A stretch of 55,452 nucleotides of DNA from the NCBI GenBank assembly GCA_903772945.1, contig CAICTM010000634.1:1-55452 (forward strand). Direction: 5' to 3'. Position numbers and translations under genes: made by a program. The DNA is from Seminavis robusta. Lineage: Eukaryota > Bacillariophyta > Bacillariophyceae > Naviculales > Naviculaceae. Each line of letters begins with the position of its first letter. Positions within the stretch are counted from its first letter, which is position 1. The notes under the pieces were generated by a model. It had not been told where the DNA came from. It worked only from the letters and a program-made list of their open reading frames with translations, and searched no databases. Positions 10,016-21,848 of the stretch are shown piece by piece.

Positions 10016-12200
10016 CTAAGCCTCAACCGAGCAAACTCCGTCCCAGCAAGCAGGTCCCGCAGCAGGCACAACACGGATGATGTTCGAGGCTCCAGGAGTT
10101 CCAAATGGAAGCCCTGCAGTGACAACCAAAAGGTCACTGGGGTCGGAGACAAGGCCCTTCTTCAAAGCAGCCTTGCAAGCGTTGCGAAGGATCAGGTCAA
10201 AGTCAGAGGGAGCAGTCTCAACAGTTGGTTCCGAGTAATCCATCATGTTCTCGTCTTCCACCTGGTAGCCGTATGATCCAGGCTTGGGAAGTTCAGGGTA
10301 AACTCCCCAGCTCAAGGCAAGCTGACGGGCAGTTTCGGGAAAGGGGCAGAGTGCCATGATGGGAACAGAAGGTCGCTTCTTGGAAGCACGGAGCACAGTG
10401 CTTCCACGTAGAGAGAAAGAAACAAGAGCCTTGGCATTGATAGTCTTTGAGATTTGACGGGCAGCAACAATCATGGCATCAGTGGGTGTTGCTTCCGGTT
10501 CAGGGGCGTTGGCATCAAGGTAGGATCGGTAATGGGGGTCGCTCTCCACTCGGTTGATGATTCGTTGTTGCATTGTGACGGACTCCTCGGGCCACTATTT
10601 GTTTCGTAGTCGAGGCACTGATTAGATTGTGCTACCAAACAGTCCAAGTCAACGGAAAACATGTGACGACTCACCTTTCCGGCAGCACTTTCGGCACTAA
10701 GCATGATAGCATCAGCTCCGTCATAGATAGCGGTGGCTACATCACTGGCCTCAGCCCGAGTGGGAGTTGGGGATTCGATCATACTCTCTGAAAAAGAAAG
10801 GGATTAGTCCATTGAGTTTGTTGTGTTCACAGCCGTATTGATACTGTTTTCAAAGAGTTCAAACTTACCAAGCATTTGCGTAGCAACAACAACGGGCTTT
10901 CCTTGGGACCTGCACTCATCAATGATGGTCTTTTGCAGGATAGGAACATCCTCAGGTGGGCATTCAACACCAAGATCTCCACGGGCAACCTTGCATCACG
11001 ATTTATTTTTTCATCAAAGTGTTCTTGTGAGATCTTGCCAATCGGAATGTCTCCCAAGCAATTTACGCAACAAACTCACCATGATTCCATTGCAGAGCTT
11101 GACAATGTTCTCAAGGTTATCACCTTCGAAGCAAGACGGTTTCTCAATCTTGGCCATAACGCATGGCTTGAATTTTCCTTCTGGAGTGTTGGAGTCAATG
11201 ATTTCAAGGATCTCTTCAATGTCTTCAGGACGTTGAACAAAGGAAAGGGCAACCTGTTGTTGTTAATATTATCGAAAGAAGCACAGTGGGTAAGAAGATG
11301 ATTGTAGCAGTTACAATCGACGCACACGATTTCTTTACTATAATACATACCCAATCAACACCAATGCCAAGCATGTAGTCCAAGTCAGATCGGTCCTTGG
11401 GTGTCAAACAACTAATTTCAAGGATGGAATCAGGTGTGTTGACTCCCTTCCTGTTGCTGATTTTTCCTCCGACAATCACCTTGCAGTCCAAGTACTCGCC
11501 ACCGGCTTCCACAACCTCAACCTTGACTTTTCCATCGTCAATCATCAAAATATGACCAACCTCGGAGGCGGTAATAATTTCGGGGTGGGGCAACTGAACA
11601 CGCTTGTTGTCACCCTTGGCTTCATCCAGATCAAATCGAAAGATTTGGCCTTCTTCCAGGACTTCACCATTGGGGTTGGAAAATTCACCCACCTGGATAA
11701 GAAAGAACAATAATAACAAAATAACGTGTTGAGCCCACCGTCTTTTCTTTCCGACATCTTTCTCACAAATTGTTATTTGTCTCAACAACACAACTTACGC
11801 GAAGCTTTGGACCTTGCAAATCACCCAAGACGCAGATGGGGTGAGAATATTTTTCTTCCACAGTACGAATCATATCAAGAAGTTCCTTTTTCTGTTCCTG
11901 TGATCCGTGGCTGAAGTTAAGACGGAACACATCGGCACCAGCCAAGAAAAGAGTCTCAATCATTTCAACAGAGCTGGATGCAGGGCCCAAGGTGGCAACC
12001 TGCTTGGTGGACTTGCGCCATCGCTGAGCAACCTTGGGCACAGCAGCCACAGTGGCGTCCGCAAATGGAGTTGAGACTGTTCCTTCGATGGTAGCAGCCA
12101 ACTTGATGCTGTTCTTGGCAAATCGTTGGGCTGGAGCCACAAAGGCATCGATTCCACTGGCCAAAAAGGCAACACTCAACAAAACAGAGGTAAATTTCAT
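10016..12200 (-). CDS. Pyruvate kinase, probably plastid-targeted
   Basis: Six exons (12200-11799, 11692-11351, 11253-11080, 10989-10869, 10787-10675, 10594-10016) give a 576-residue protein; all five introns (80-106 bp) are GT-AG and phase-consistent. It makes pyruvate and ATP from phosphoenolpyruvate and ADP in lower glycolysis. Diagnostic pyruvate kinase segments are [10 protein letters not shown] and FRLNFSHGS near the N-terminus, [12 protein letters not shown] (active-site region), [19 protein letters not shown] and [12 protein letters not shown] in the catalytic barrel. The C-terminal regulatory domain ends at residue 576. The N-terminus ([19 protein letters not shown], then FVAPAQR) is a signal peptide plus the Phe-at-+1 transit motif used for diatom plastids, so the plastid location is a motif-based inference. 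An upstream in-frame ATG at 12296 would bury the signal peptide and was not chosen. Confidence 0.93.
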
Positions 12201-14409
12201 CTTGAAGTTTTCTATCTTTTTCTGTTCTAAAATTGTGACCTTCAACCTTAGCAGGCACAAAAACTTCTCCCTTAGAACGCGGTACCTCGGCTCCAAGACG
12301 ATGGTCTAAAAAGGTTGGCGTGTAATCAATTGCAAAAAGTTGATGTTGCCATCAAGCCCCTTGATGGGCTGGGCAAATCAGAATGAGTGGAGGCGACGTG
12401 TAGGTTTCTCGCGGAACGGGCAATCAATGGAGGCTCTTTCATGTTGGGCTTGGCCGAAATTCACTGTAGCACGTTCAGTACAATCCTTCAGTCGTTCATG
12501 GTATCTTTCCTCGATTGGAGGCGGAAAAGAAACGCATACGTCAGTTTAGCTGACCAGACAACCCACACCTTCCTCCAAGCGAGACAAGCTCCACGTCTTC
12601 CAACATCAAATGTTGGCTCGTTGGATGCAATTTAGAGAAATCTAGCTTGCCCAAGAGCTCGTTGTCGCTAGAATAGTCGTCATTCAAGATCCTGGGCTTC
12701 TGGAATGGCGTCCATCATTTATTTGCCCATCACTGCCCATCACTGTCTTGTGAATGTCCAGTGTTGGCGATGGGAACTCAGCTAGAAAGATAGCGTTCCG
12801 AGAGTCAGTTGTAAAAACTTGGCGTGGCTAGCTAGTTCATGGATCTTTTTTAGCTACGTAATCCTATATTGAATGACAAACGTCAAAGGAGACCGCCGTG
12901 TCCACTGTCATCCTTGCGGCGGACAGGCTGCTCCGTTTTGTGAGCGACCTGGGCCCATGACGAGCCTGGATTTGGTCTGTTTGGTGGGACCTGCCTGATG
13001 TTGGGACCTCGAGTGGTTCCTTGTGTTGGTTCTAGCTAGTGCTCTCCGCCTGGACTTGATGTGCGGAAACGGCCATCGAACCCTCGTTCAGGTCCTCGTG
13101 TAGCTCCAGTGCTGGCTAGAAGCCGGGACCGAAGACAGACGAGTATTGTAGGACTGGACTGGAGCGGGACCAGGATTAGGTCCAGGCGGTATTCATGACA
13201 TTGTAGTTGGCCGTTGGCCAGAATGTTGTTTTCGGAGGATTTGTTCCTGGTTTGGGGGCTGCAGCTAGGCCCTGGAGTTTGCCAATGCATGACCAGTGCG
13301 GACACGCTCATGAGGTCAGGAGCGCCCAGTTCCATCTCGTTGGGGTCGATACCATGATACCGACATGTCCGCAGCAGATCCCAACCACAGAAAATTTTAT
13401 CTTTGGGGCCCCATGTGACACCTGGACTGGGAGAGGAACCTGATCCTGGCGAGGTGGGAGGGGTTTATCCTGGTAGTCTGTTGATTCATGAGCGCAACGA
13501 GGGTTGGATGTTCCGGAGTGGAGGGCCACCGGTACCATGGAGGACGTTTCGATGTTGCGATATAGACTATGTAGGTGGGGTAAAAACTGTCTTCTGAGAG
13601 TTTGTTGGGTAAATTTTGTTGTCAGCGCGATTGTTTTACAGTACCGTACCACTGACTATGGCTCATACCCGTCAAAAGCTGTCTTCCTGTGCATGACTTG
13701 ATAACACACGTGACAACGGCCGGAGGTTCAGAGTTGGTGTACTGGTACCAGTCATGGTGTTTCCTTGCAACATCCGCTCGAACACACCCAAACGGAGCCT
13801 ATGTCTATGAGCCTGCTATCGAGGAAAGATGAAGGTCCGATGGAAAGAACATGTGGATCCGAATGCAGCCGCCTCCAATGGAAACTAACATTCCTCTAAA
13901 TCAACAGCTTTCTCCCGCACCAACAACACACCCTCCGATGCGAGCTCGGACTGGGACGCTGCGCAGAATTGCTGCTTCCGTCCACCAGCAATCGGGGAAC
14001 AATGAAACCGGAATAAGCCCATATAGACTGGCCCAAGACATGCTTCCCAAACACGGGAGCCGTGCATGCAGAGGGGGCGAGCCCAAAGAATAGATAGGCT
14101 GAGCCGAGCGCTAGCATAGCCAGGCGCCACCGAGTAAGGGCTGGGCCACTTTGCAGGGAGCAGAGCGGAGAGAAATTTGGCAAGTGCCTGAGTTTGGAGA
14201 TGGTTAATCATAGTCGCTTGCTTCCTCTGGCCTGCTGACGATTTGACTCCCGCAATCTTCGTGCGCGCGGCGCCTGCTTGAATTTCTTCTCTCAATTTTT
14301 CTGCTCCAAACGATTGAAAACCAGCTTAACAACCTGGGCTCAAAGCTCGCAGGATGCAATCACTTATCCCGCAGCCTTCTCCTCGTCGAACCCTTCAATA
14401 TACGACTGT
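12201..14409. other. Long intergenic stretch
   Basis: This is about 2.2 kb between the divergent pyruvate kinase and fucosyltransferase genes. Minus-strand frames at 13036-13335 and 13308-13652 are open but show no recognisable domain or splice-consistent extension. CTAGCTAG palindromes occur near 12828 and 13032. The fucosyltransferase frame stays open upstream to 14278 without an ATG before 14410. Confidence 0.4.
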
Positions 14410-16053
14410 ATGGCAATGGGTCAATTCAGATCTCGTGTTGTTGCCCTCTGGCTCTTATTCTTAGCGGCTTGGCATTCGCTTGACGTTGCAAATCCTGGCA
14501 GGTGGAGAATCAGTGAATTGCAGAGAGATTTGCGAGCCCTGGTTGCAACGACGACGGAGACGCAGAATCAAGCTTTTCTTCAGGCTCACTTGACTGAGGA
14601 TAATCCAGTGCACTGCTACAATGAAACATATTGTTGTGGAATATGGAATGTGAGCGGATCAGACCATTGGTGGACACACAACCCAGATTGGGAAGTCTCG
14701 TTTGAGGATGAAACATCATTCTGCTTCGCTCCCATGCAAAACGAAACAAAGAGAGCCTTCCTGAAAGACCTCCACTGGTTGCAGTGGCAGGTTGGCATTG
14801 GCTCAATCAGGGATACTCAGGCTCTAGAGGCACTTTTGCCAAGGGATTTCAACTTCACTGTCAATTGCTCTGACATGAGATCCAGTGTAAGCATTGGATC
14901 CGGTTATGGGGCTGCCATTCAATGGCTCCTTTCATCGTTTTGGGAGGCATGGTCAAGCCAAAAGCCATTCCAGACTATAGACAAGTGGCTTTGGATGTAT
15001 ACGGTTTCAGGTGAAAAAAACACGTGGGCCAATTGTACAGAGCAGGATCAATCATGTTTCTATCTTCCGATCTCCCCCTGTTCGCGTGAATTCAAAGATC
15101 AACCCCGATTTCAACGGCGCCCAGACAAGAGAGACCAAAAACAAGTTATCCAATGGCTGTGGCTAAAGGAGTACTTCCTTAGACCACAGCAGTTTTTGCG
15201 GCAGCAGCTGTACAAGCTAAGACAACCATTCGAAGAGCAACTGAGTAATGGATGTGTCGCTATGCATATTCGAAGAGGTGGTAAGCTGAAGTGAAGAATA
15301 CTGGGTGCCATGCCCGTCACAACTGCATCACGATGGCAGCTTGCCGCTCACTTATTGCTTCTCCTGCATCTCCCAGACTCCGGCACATTGAAACCGCCAT
15401 ATCGGCGGTATGCGGCAGTGCAAGAATATTTGGACCTTCTACCCGATCTTCAATCAAATACGACTATCTTTCTTTTAACTGATGATGCCAGCACAATTGA
15501 AGAGGTTCAACGGCATCATATATCCAAACATCGTTGGGTTTACACGGACAAAGCTCGAGTTCGTGGAGTTGAAAATGGATTCGATGGCCACGTGCCACCA
15601 TCCAGCAGTGGACCTGATGAGCTTGCCATCATTACAGCCGAGCAAGAGCTGGCGTCTAAGCACTGCGACTCATTCGTTTTCGGTAGGAGTGGATATGCCT
15701 ACACACTTCTAGAGCAGATGCGATCAACAGGTCGCCAAATCAATACATACTACCTGGAAACCAGGGTAGATAGCAGTGAAGTGCAATTCATTCACAACCA
15801 GGATAAGCGCGTGGCCAACCTCATGCAAATGGTGGCAAATCAGTACGAGCCTGCTACTGCTGCCCCCGCTGGTGGCTTGTCTCGACAAAGGGATTCCTCC
15901 ACAGAACCTCCCGAGTCATCAGTAGCTGCGTCTGAGGCACAGAAAGACAATGATGGGGAGGCGAAATCCCCCGAAACTCGAGTAACGACCGAAGCAGGCG
16001 TTGCTGCTCAGGCAATGGCTGGATGCATGTTCTTTGGTTGCGAGCAACAATAG
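14410..16053 (+). CDS. Fucosyltransferase-like (GT23/FUT8-type) Golgi glycosyltransferase
   Basis: Exons 14410-15280 and 15377-16053 join across a 96-bp GT-AG intron with a strong pyrimidine-rich acceptor (TGCATCTCCCAG), giving 515 residues. Splicing creates CVAMHIRRGD at about 282-291; the unspliced frame reads RRGG and stops. The H-x-RRxD motif binds GDP-fucose in alpha-1,6-fucosyltransferases. IFLLTDDAS at about 321-329 and the later HCDSFVFGRSGYAYTLLEQM match the second and third conserved regions of that family. Residues 8-25 form a signal anchor. Several N-glycosylation sequons (NET, NVS, NFT, NCS, NCT) and paired Cys support a lumenal enzyme. The last 90 residues are a low-complexity Ser/Glu/Ala tail. 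It would transfer fucose to glycans; whether core N-glycan or another acceptor is unknown. Confidence 0.8.
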
Positions 16054-16310
16054 CGCAAAGTGCAAAACCCAAGCAACCACCAAATGTTTGGGGTTGCTTC
16101 AAGTCCAAAACCAAACTCATGGTCTCGGGGGCGACGGCGTAATCTGGCTCCTGACAAGACCTCAACAGTCAAGGACCGCGTGTGTTGCTATGAAAGCATC
16201 AACGACGACAAGCTATCTGTGATGATCAGCTAACTAAAATTATGAGATATGTCTAGCAACATTACAAGCACACAACTAAATCAACATCGTACAATGTTTT
16301 GCTTCACAGA
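16054..16310. other. Convergent intergenic gap
   Basis: There are 257 bp between converging 3' ends. Nothing is recognised beyond AT-rich sequence that could hold polyadenylation signals for both genes. Confidence 0.4.
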
Positions 16311-19300
16311 TCACTTTGACGAAGATCTGCGATCTAATGTAACACGAACAAGTGACATTGGATTGTCGGCTTGTAAGCCCTTGGAACCCTGAGGCGACGC
16401 AGAATTGCCAAGCAATGGGAGCGTGTCTTGAATCTTATCATCCGTGCTCTTCCAGGCAGAAGGGCGAGTGGCCCTATTGAACGAAGAACTGAAAATGAGA
16501 GGGGCAGGTGAAAATTCGGATTCTGTGTTGTTTGAAAGTGTCGGCAGGTTGGGAACTTCCACATAGTATTCCAAGTAGCCAGTCATGAAATGATCCATTG
16601 ACGGCACTGCCTTTCTCTTCAACAAGACAACCCTTTCAGATTCATTTTCCACCAGGCACAGCTTAGCCTCGATGATCCATGGACCAACAGTAGTTGCCTT
16701 CGTTTCTGAAAGGTCATAAGCTGTTGTGGAAAGTTAGCGCCCCCATGACCCATACAGATGTGCAAACAGCTGAGTGATGCATGCCAGTCCACTTACTTTG
16801 ACCAAAGCACTTGTAGCCGTCGGCTTTCCGCCAAGGAAAGCTATCTGGGTGGAACACATACACACGGCCGTCTGCTTGCAAGTAGACCGCATAATCGCGG
16901 CGACACTGTAACCAACCCTCTCGGATAGTCTTCTTTATTGTGTGTACGGGATTGACTCGTTCAAGAAAGGAAAGGACACTCTTGTCGCTGAACATACCAA
17001 GCCCAGCACTGTGAAGTACCTCTCGGAGTACAAACTTCCAAAAGAACTCCCCCCTTTCAATGAAAGGTGCTGTTTCAAATACGATCCCCATTGGAGTCCT
17101 GGCTACCCTATCCATGAAGGGCTTCAGTAGCACATCATGAAGCAGGCTGCGGCATTCATCGCTCTCAGTTGCCAACGTACTCAGATTGTTCATGCTGCCT
17201 TCACCATAAATTTCTTCCAACAAGGGGAGCAGTTTGTTGCGCAGCTTTCCTCTTGTTGACCAGTGAGGTGTCGTGTCTTTGTACGAGAGCAAGGGTGAGA
17301 AATACAGTGATCACGGCCACACAATAATGAAAGGCTCATCTGCAATAATGAAGCTCTCACCTTTGAAGTATGGCACCCCAAAGCGATGCGCATAGTCATA
17401 CACTGCCTTCTTTTCCAGCGGCAACAGCGGCCGGTAAATTGTGACACCATCATTCTGAGAAACCGGGGTCATTCCCGACAAATCCAGCGGTCCGCACCCC
17501 TTGTGAGCATTCGACAATACGTTTTCTCGCAGGTCCCCTCGATGATGCCCCAGCATGACTCCCACAGTTTCGTCGCTGCAATGTCTTTGTTGATCTGCTG
17601 CGGTTCTATACATGTCATATCGCATCTGCCGTGCTCGTTGTTCGTATTCATCCCTCGCAGTGGTCCCTCGCGTCACTTCTTCAATCCGTCGAACCACGAA
17701 TCGAATCCCCAGCTGATGACAGTAGCGTTCCACATACTCTGCCTCTGCCTTGGATTCGGGTCGATTGGCATAGTCAATATGAATGGCGACAATCTCCAAG
17801 TGCGGATAATGCAGATCCGTTTTGAGATGGGCCAAAACCGAAGCAATCACCATTGAGTCCACACCACCCGATAGACTGACAATTAGAGAGGCTTTGTTTA
17901 ATGTTGTGGCATCGTTCGTCACTGTTCCGTCTTTTCCACGTTGGTTGTCGCCGTTATCATTCCGACTTTTGCGATGGTCCTTTTTCTTGCCAGGCACTCC
18001 CACAGGATGGATTCCTCTATCCGCGAGAAAGGCTTGAATGGTCTTGACGACGGGATGGTCTGCTGCATCTGACATGTCGGCTTGAAAGGGGAAGGTTTCC
18101 AGAATGTCCTCATCACTAAACTTCTTCGGTGTGTTGTTGCCGTCTGCTGTCGAGTTTTGTGCGGATGCGGAATCTGCACCAGTGGCTTGGTCGTCTGCTA
18201 CAGTAGTAGCAGTATTATTCGACACGGTCAACTTGCCTGTCCGTCGAGCTTCATCTTGCAAGAGAGCCATTCGTCGATTGGTCGCCTTTCGAAATCGACT
18301 CGTCATGTCTTCCATCTGCAGATTGAGATTGGCCGCCAGTTCGACACAAGTTTGAACGTACTGCACACTGTCCAATGTGCTGGCATGTCGATAGGGCATC
18401 AAACCAAAAATGTATTGGGGGAGTGGGATCATGCCACATTGAATCTCGGATTGGTGCGCTTGCGTCAAGAGTTGTGCCGTTTTCAGGGCCAGCTTGTCCA
18501 AGATATCTTGGGCGGGCAAATTGTTGTTGGTGCTTGCTTCTCGTTCTTGATGATAATGTCGTTGAATGTGTCGTGACAATTGATCCAAAACAATAATGGC
18601 CGCCAACTTGCCCTGGTATCCGTACATGTCCTTGTCGGCACACCACTGTTTCCACCGACAGTCTGATGACGTATTGTTGTTGTCTGCCGCGGCCGTGGCG
18701 AGTTCACAGAGGAGTGGCGTAAAGAGATCGGCAATTTCGGAATCGACGGCCACTCGATGGGCACCGGACGAATGGGCAATCATCCAGAGTTTTTTCTGGG
18801 CCGTGTCGGGGTCGTACTGACCAAACCAATAATGCAACACTCTTCGAATCAGAGACTGATTTTGGCGGACGCGATCTTCATCATAGTCATGCTGTTGTGT
18901 GCTGAATTGTGTGGACGATCCATCGCATAAAATGGATGTGGGGGCATCTTGGCTGGCCGAACTGGCATGTGCTCCTCTGGAAGGGGGTTTGTTGCTATTG
19001 CCACCAGTCTTGTTGTGGGTATTCTTCTTGTGGGTATTATTAGTATTGCCATTATTGGTAGCCATCCTGATGAGCATGGATTGTGATTGTGATGATAATG
19101 TTTCCACAAAGGGAGCTAGCTGTTCTTGAATGGCTCCCAAGAGCTGTTGTGCAAGGGAGGTAATGGTCCGAGCCGAGCCACGGCGCCACTTTTGCAAGTA
19201 CACGGAAATCAGCTGTTGCCATTCCAAGGGTAGCAATTCTTGCCAGAGTTTTGCATCTTTCCAAAAGCGTATTGCCACCAATGTCAAACCCAATGTCAAC

Positions 19301-19413
19301 GTCGATAATCTTTGAGCCGATGTCCGAGGTGGATGCTCCAGGAATGAATTCCGTCGCAGCGGAGCGTAGGCAGAGACTGCTGCTGTACCACAATCTTGGC
19401 TCATGATTCTCAT
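16311..19413 (-). CDS. DUF924 - tRNA(Ile)-lysidine synthase-like (TilS) fusion
   Basis: Three exons (19413-17361, 17276-16797, 16720-16311; introns 84 and 76 bp) encode about 980 residues. The second acceptor is ambiguous by 15 bp (16720 or 16705), both in frame. Residues of about 185-385 are DUF924-like (VLHYWFGQYDPD, then GKLAAIIVLDQLSRHIQR, then FGLMPYRHA). From about 500 follows an N-type PP-loop ATPase with SLSGGVDSM, LEIVAIHIDYANRPES, GHHRGDLRENVL and, across intron 1, PHWSTRGKLRNKLLPLLEEI, the hallmark TilS segment. TilS converts the wobble cytidine of tRNA(Ile2) to lysidine in bacteria and organelles. A nuclear copy in an alga would be expected to serve an organelle, but I see no clear presequence. 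The C-terminal 200 residues are not recognised. The order and intron phases make an assembly fusion unlikely, because DUF924 and the PP-loop share one uninterrupted exon. Confidence 0.82.
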
Positions 19414-19965
19414 ACCCTCCTGAAGAAACTTTGTGGTGGCCCTTTTACTTGGATTGGTAGCTTCTAGCTAGCGGTAGTATCAGCAATCTGTCAGAGGGAA
19501 GGAGGTTGATACCGGTATGATCGTTGTGATGTGAGAATTTCTCCCTTCTTGTTTTGATGGCCACGCATCGACACGGTTGCTTGGAGTCCTCAGTCAGTCT
19601 TTCAGATCTTTGCTTGAAGCTTGAAGCTCCAAGTGAGAAACAAAAACAAAAGCAACGGTGAAGCGGAACTAACTGCCTCCGACATTCATTCGTGTCCAAC
19701 TTTGACTCGACTCGACTCGACGACTCGCCCGTCCTTTTGAGGGGGGTCAACAATTGAGGGTCTGCTTCATCGGTTTTCGGGAGCTCCAGAGGGGGAGGTC
19801 TAAAAGTCATGCTAGCTAGCCAATTAAAACAATATTATTGCTATTGGTTTCGAGCCACGTTGAGTCCACGCTCCCATGTCTGCATTTCTAAAGAACCAGA
19901 ACACAATCCCAAAAATTCTGCATTGGCTCTCGTTATTGAGCGAGAACGTATTCCAAACTGGAACC
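19414..19965. other. Intergenic
   Basis: This is about 550 bp between divergent genes. It contains CTAGCTAG palindromes near 19465 and 19812 and an ACTCG tandem (near 19705-19725). No gene is supported. Confidence 0.4.
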
Positions 19966-20514
19966 ATGACGGATAACAATTTGGAGCAACCTACTACTAG
20001 CTGCAAGACTCATGATGAGATGCTGGCAAGGTTCTTGACGGTTGACAGCCTCAATGACATTGTCCTCAAGGGCAATGATGGAGTGGATGTACCAGCCAAC
20101 CGCTTCTTGCTTGCGGCACGGTCTGACGTCTTCATGGGCATGCTGCTGGGAAAGTTCCAAGAATCATCATCACCCGTTGTAGAGCTTGGATTCTCTGGAA
20201 GTGTCCTCAAGGCAGTGGTTGAGTTTGTGCTCACTGACACAGCACAAGTCCTCAACTGCAAGAAGCGAAAAGCCCCTGATTCAGAAAAGGAAAATGCGGC
20301 TATCAGTCCTGAACAAATTGAATTGTTTGTGTCATTGGCAGAGGCAGCATCATACTTTGATCTTGCTGGCTTGGGAGATATTGTTCTAGAATCTTTTGAA
20401 AAGATTCTGAAGCAAAACCCATGCTCATCTTTTGCTGCCTTGCAAGTATGCAGGATGGCAGAAAAGACAGTTCCAAAGGTGTTCCGTCTAGCTACCAGTC
20501 TCGTCACGGAATAG
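19966..20514 (+). pseudogene. 3'-truncated BTB-BACK paralog
   Basis: The frame starts at 19966 (MTDNNLEQPTTSCKTHDEM) and runs through a complete BTB fold and the first part of the BACK-like region, nearly identical in DNA to the intact gene at 35.2 kb. At about 20482, right after VPKVF, the similarity stops abruptly. The frame then continues RLATSLVTE into unrelated sequence and ends. About 230 residues, including the rest of BACK and the C-terminal domain, are missing and are not found downstream. The truncated product (about 182 residues) is still an intact BTB domain, so it could make a dominant-interfering dimer partner rather than being dead. I list it as a pseudogene because of the clean structural break. 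Confidence 0.75.
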
Positions 20515-20903
20515 GAAGGGCGAAATTCGACCATAACCTGGGGCACCTTGCCCATTTCCCCGGAAGGACTCTTGAGGAGCTTGACATTCATGGCGCAGGG
20601 TCAGCTCGGCTCAGCTTCGATTCGTTCAAGATGACGGTTTGTGAGCATTATTTGGTTGCACTCGTACCCCAATAGTCCCAGACCCAGTTGGACTATCCAG
20701 CTTTTGAGTGCGAGGTGGACTCGCCCCAGTTAGAATCAAACTGTGGATTGGCCTGTTGGTACTAGTAAGTTTCCCTGAGCAAGGAACCAAGGATATTTGC
20801 AGTTTTTGGATCCGCCAATCCCATACGGTACGCTGGATCTTACAGAGTGGAGTCGGTGAATTACTTGTCGTCTACGTACGGGGCGGATCGAACAGTGATC
20901 GAA
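20515..20903. other. Intergenic after truncated BTB copy
   Basis: This is about 390 bp. It was searched by eye for the missing BTB 3' part; none was found. No other gene is recognised. Confidence 0.4.
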
Positions 20904-21335
20904 TCACTTCCAAAACTGGATTTTGTTCTGATGCTTCTCCAAGTCTCCTTCGGAATCCTCCCCATCTTGTTGCAGTTGTGTCTTGCTTTGTTGTTGTTTC
21001 ATCAATTCGTCGCAACGACGATCAATCTTCGTGACAAACTTGGGATCGCCTCCATGATCTCTTCCCGGCAACATGAACCGCTCCTGAGCGTGAAACGCAT
21101 TGTCTAGGTTTTCCCTGCTGGTTGAATTGAGTGCATTTTCCACCATGGCTCGCAGCCTCAATTCTTCTCGGCTCTTGACGCGAGGAGAATCGTCGAGTAC
21201 GCTTGCGGCTTGCTGTGGCAGTCGCTCCTTTTGTTTGTCTTGAATGATGGAGAGGCACCACCAGCCAGCAGCCATGGAAAGCGTCAGGGATCCGACGGCA
21301 AACGAGGTAAAGTTGTTGTTGATGAAACGTTTCAT
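20904..21335 (-). CDS. Small single-pass membrane protein, unknown
   Basis: A 143-residue intron-free frame starts MKRFINNNFTS. It has one hydrophobic segment at about residues 9-27 (FAVGSLTLSMAAGWWCLSI), then a charged, helical tail rich in Arg, Glu and Gln (SREELRLRAMVENALN). The region RDHGGDPKFVTKIDRRCD looks conserved in character. A short N-terminus, one membrane span and a long soluble tail fit a small organelle or ER membrane protein, but I recognise no family. The frame stays open 15 residues upstream (to 21380) with a low-complexity Asn run; the ATG at 21335 gives the neater N-terminus. The frame quality and amino-acid composition argue for a real gene. Confidence 0.5.
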   Translation of the reverse strand: MKRFINNNFTSFAVGSLTLSMAAGWWCLSIIQDKQKERLPQQAASVLDDSPRVKSREELRLRAMVENALNSTSRENLDNAFHAQERFMLPGRDHGGDPKFVTKIDRRCDELMKQQQSKTQLQQDGEDSEGDLEKHQNKIQFWK

Positions 21336-21594
21336 CTTGTTATTATTATTATGGAACTGGCTAGCCAGCTTGAGAGACACGATGTGGAAGCATGCAGCGG
21401 CAGCTAGCTAGTATATACCGGGCAGACCCCGGTGATCTCTGAACACGTTTATTGTGGTGGTGGTTGGTTGGTTTTGGTTGGTTGGTTATCCTTAGGGTTA
21501 GAGTTTATCTAAAAACGAAGCCCCCTCTTGGACCCCCACATTTCTTACACATTCTCTTTTATAGCAACGGATCCTGAATATTTTCCTCACATTT
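21336..21594. other. Intergenic with GGTT simple repeat
   Basis: This sequence holds a GTGGTTGGTT-type simple repeat at about 21452-21490 and a CTAGCTAG palindrome near 21402. No gene is seen. Confidence 0.45.
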
Positions 21595-21848
21595 GCACAC
21601 CTCTAAACTCCCGTAAGCTACCACGCCACTTTCTCAGATGGAAAAATCACGTTGCACATCTCTAAACTCCCGTAAGCTACCACGCCTCTTTCTCAGACGG
21701 AAAAATCTAACGTCTCACGTTGCACACCTCTAAACTCCCGTAAGCTACCACGCCACTTTCTCAGATGGAAAAATCTAACGTCTCATGTTGCACATCTCTA
21801 AACTCCCGTAAGCTACCACGCCTCTTTCTCAGACGGAAAAATCTAATG
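21595..21848. repeat. Tandem repeat, four copies of a 59-68 bp unit
   Basis: Four head-to-tail copies of a unit starting CTCTAAACTCCCGTAAGC begin at 21601, 21660, 21728 and 21796. The spacings are 59, 68 and 68 bp. Copies 1 and 3 share one set of variants (CACCTCT, GCCACTTT, AGATGG); copies 2 and 4 share another (CATCTCT, GCCTCTTT, AGACGG). The array therefore grew by duplication of a two-unit block. Copy 1 lacks about 9 bp (TAACGTCT region). No coding frame runs through it. Confidence 0.9.

Noticed and set aside
13036..13652. Two overlapping minus-strand frames (100 and 115 codons) as exons
   Set aside because: I found no splice sites that join them in phase and no domain.
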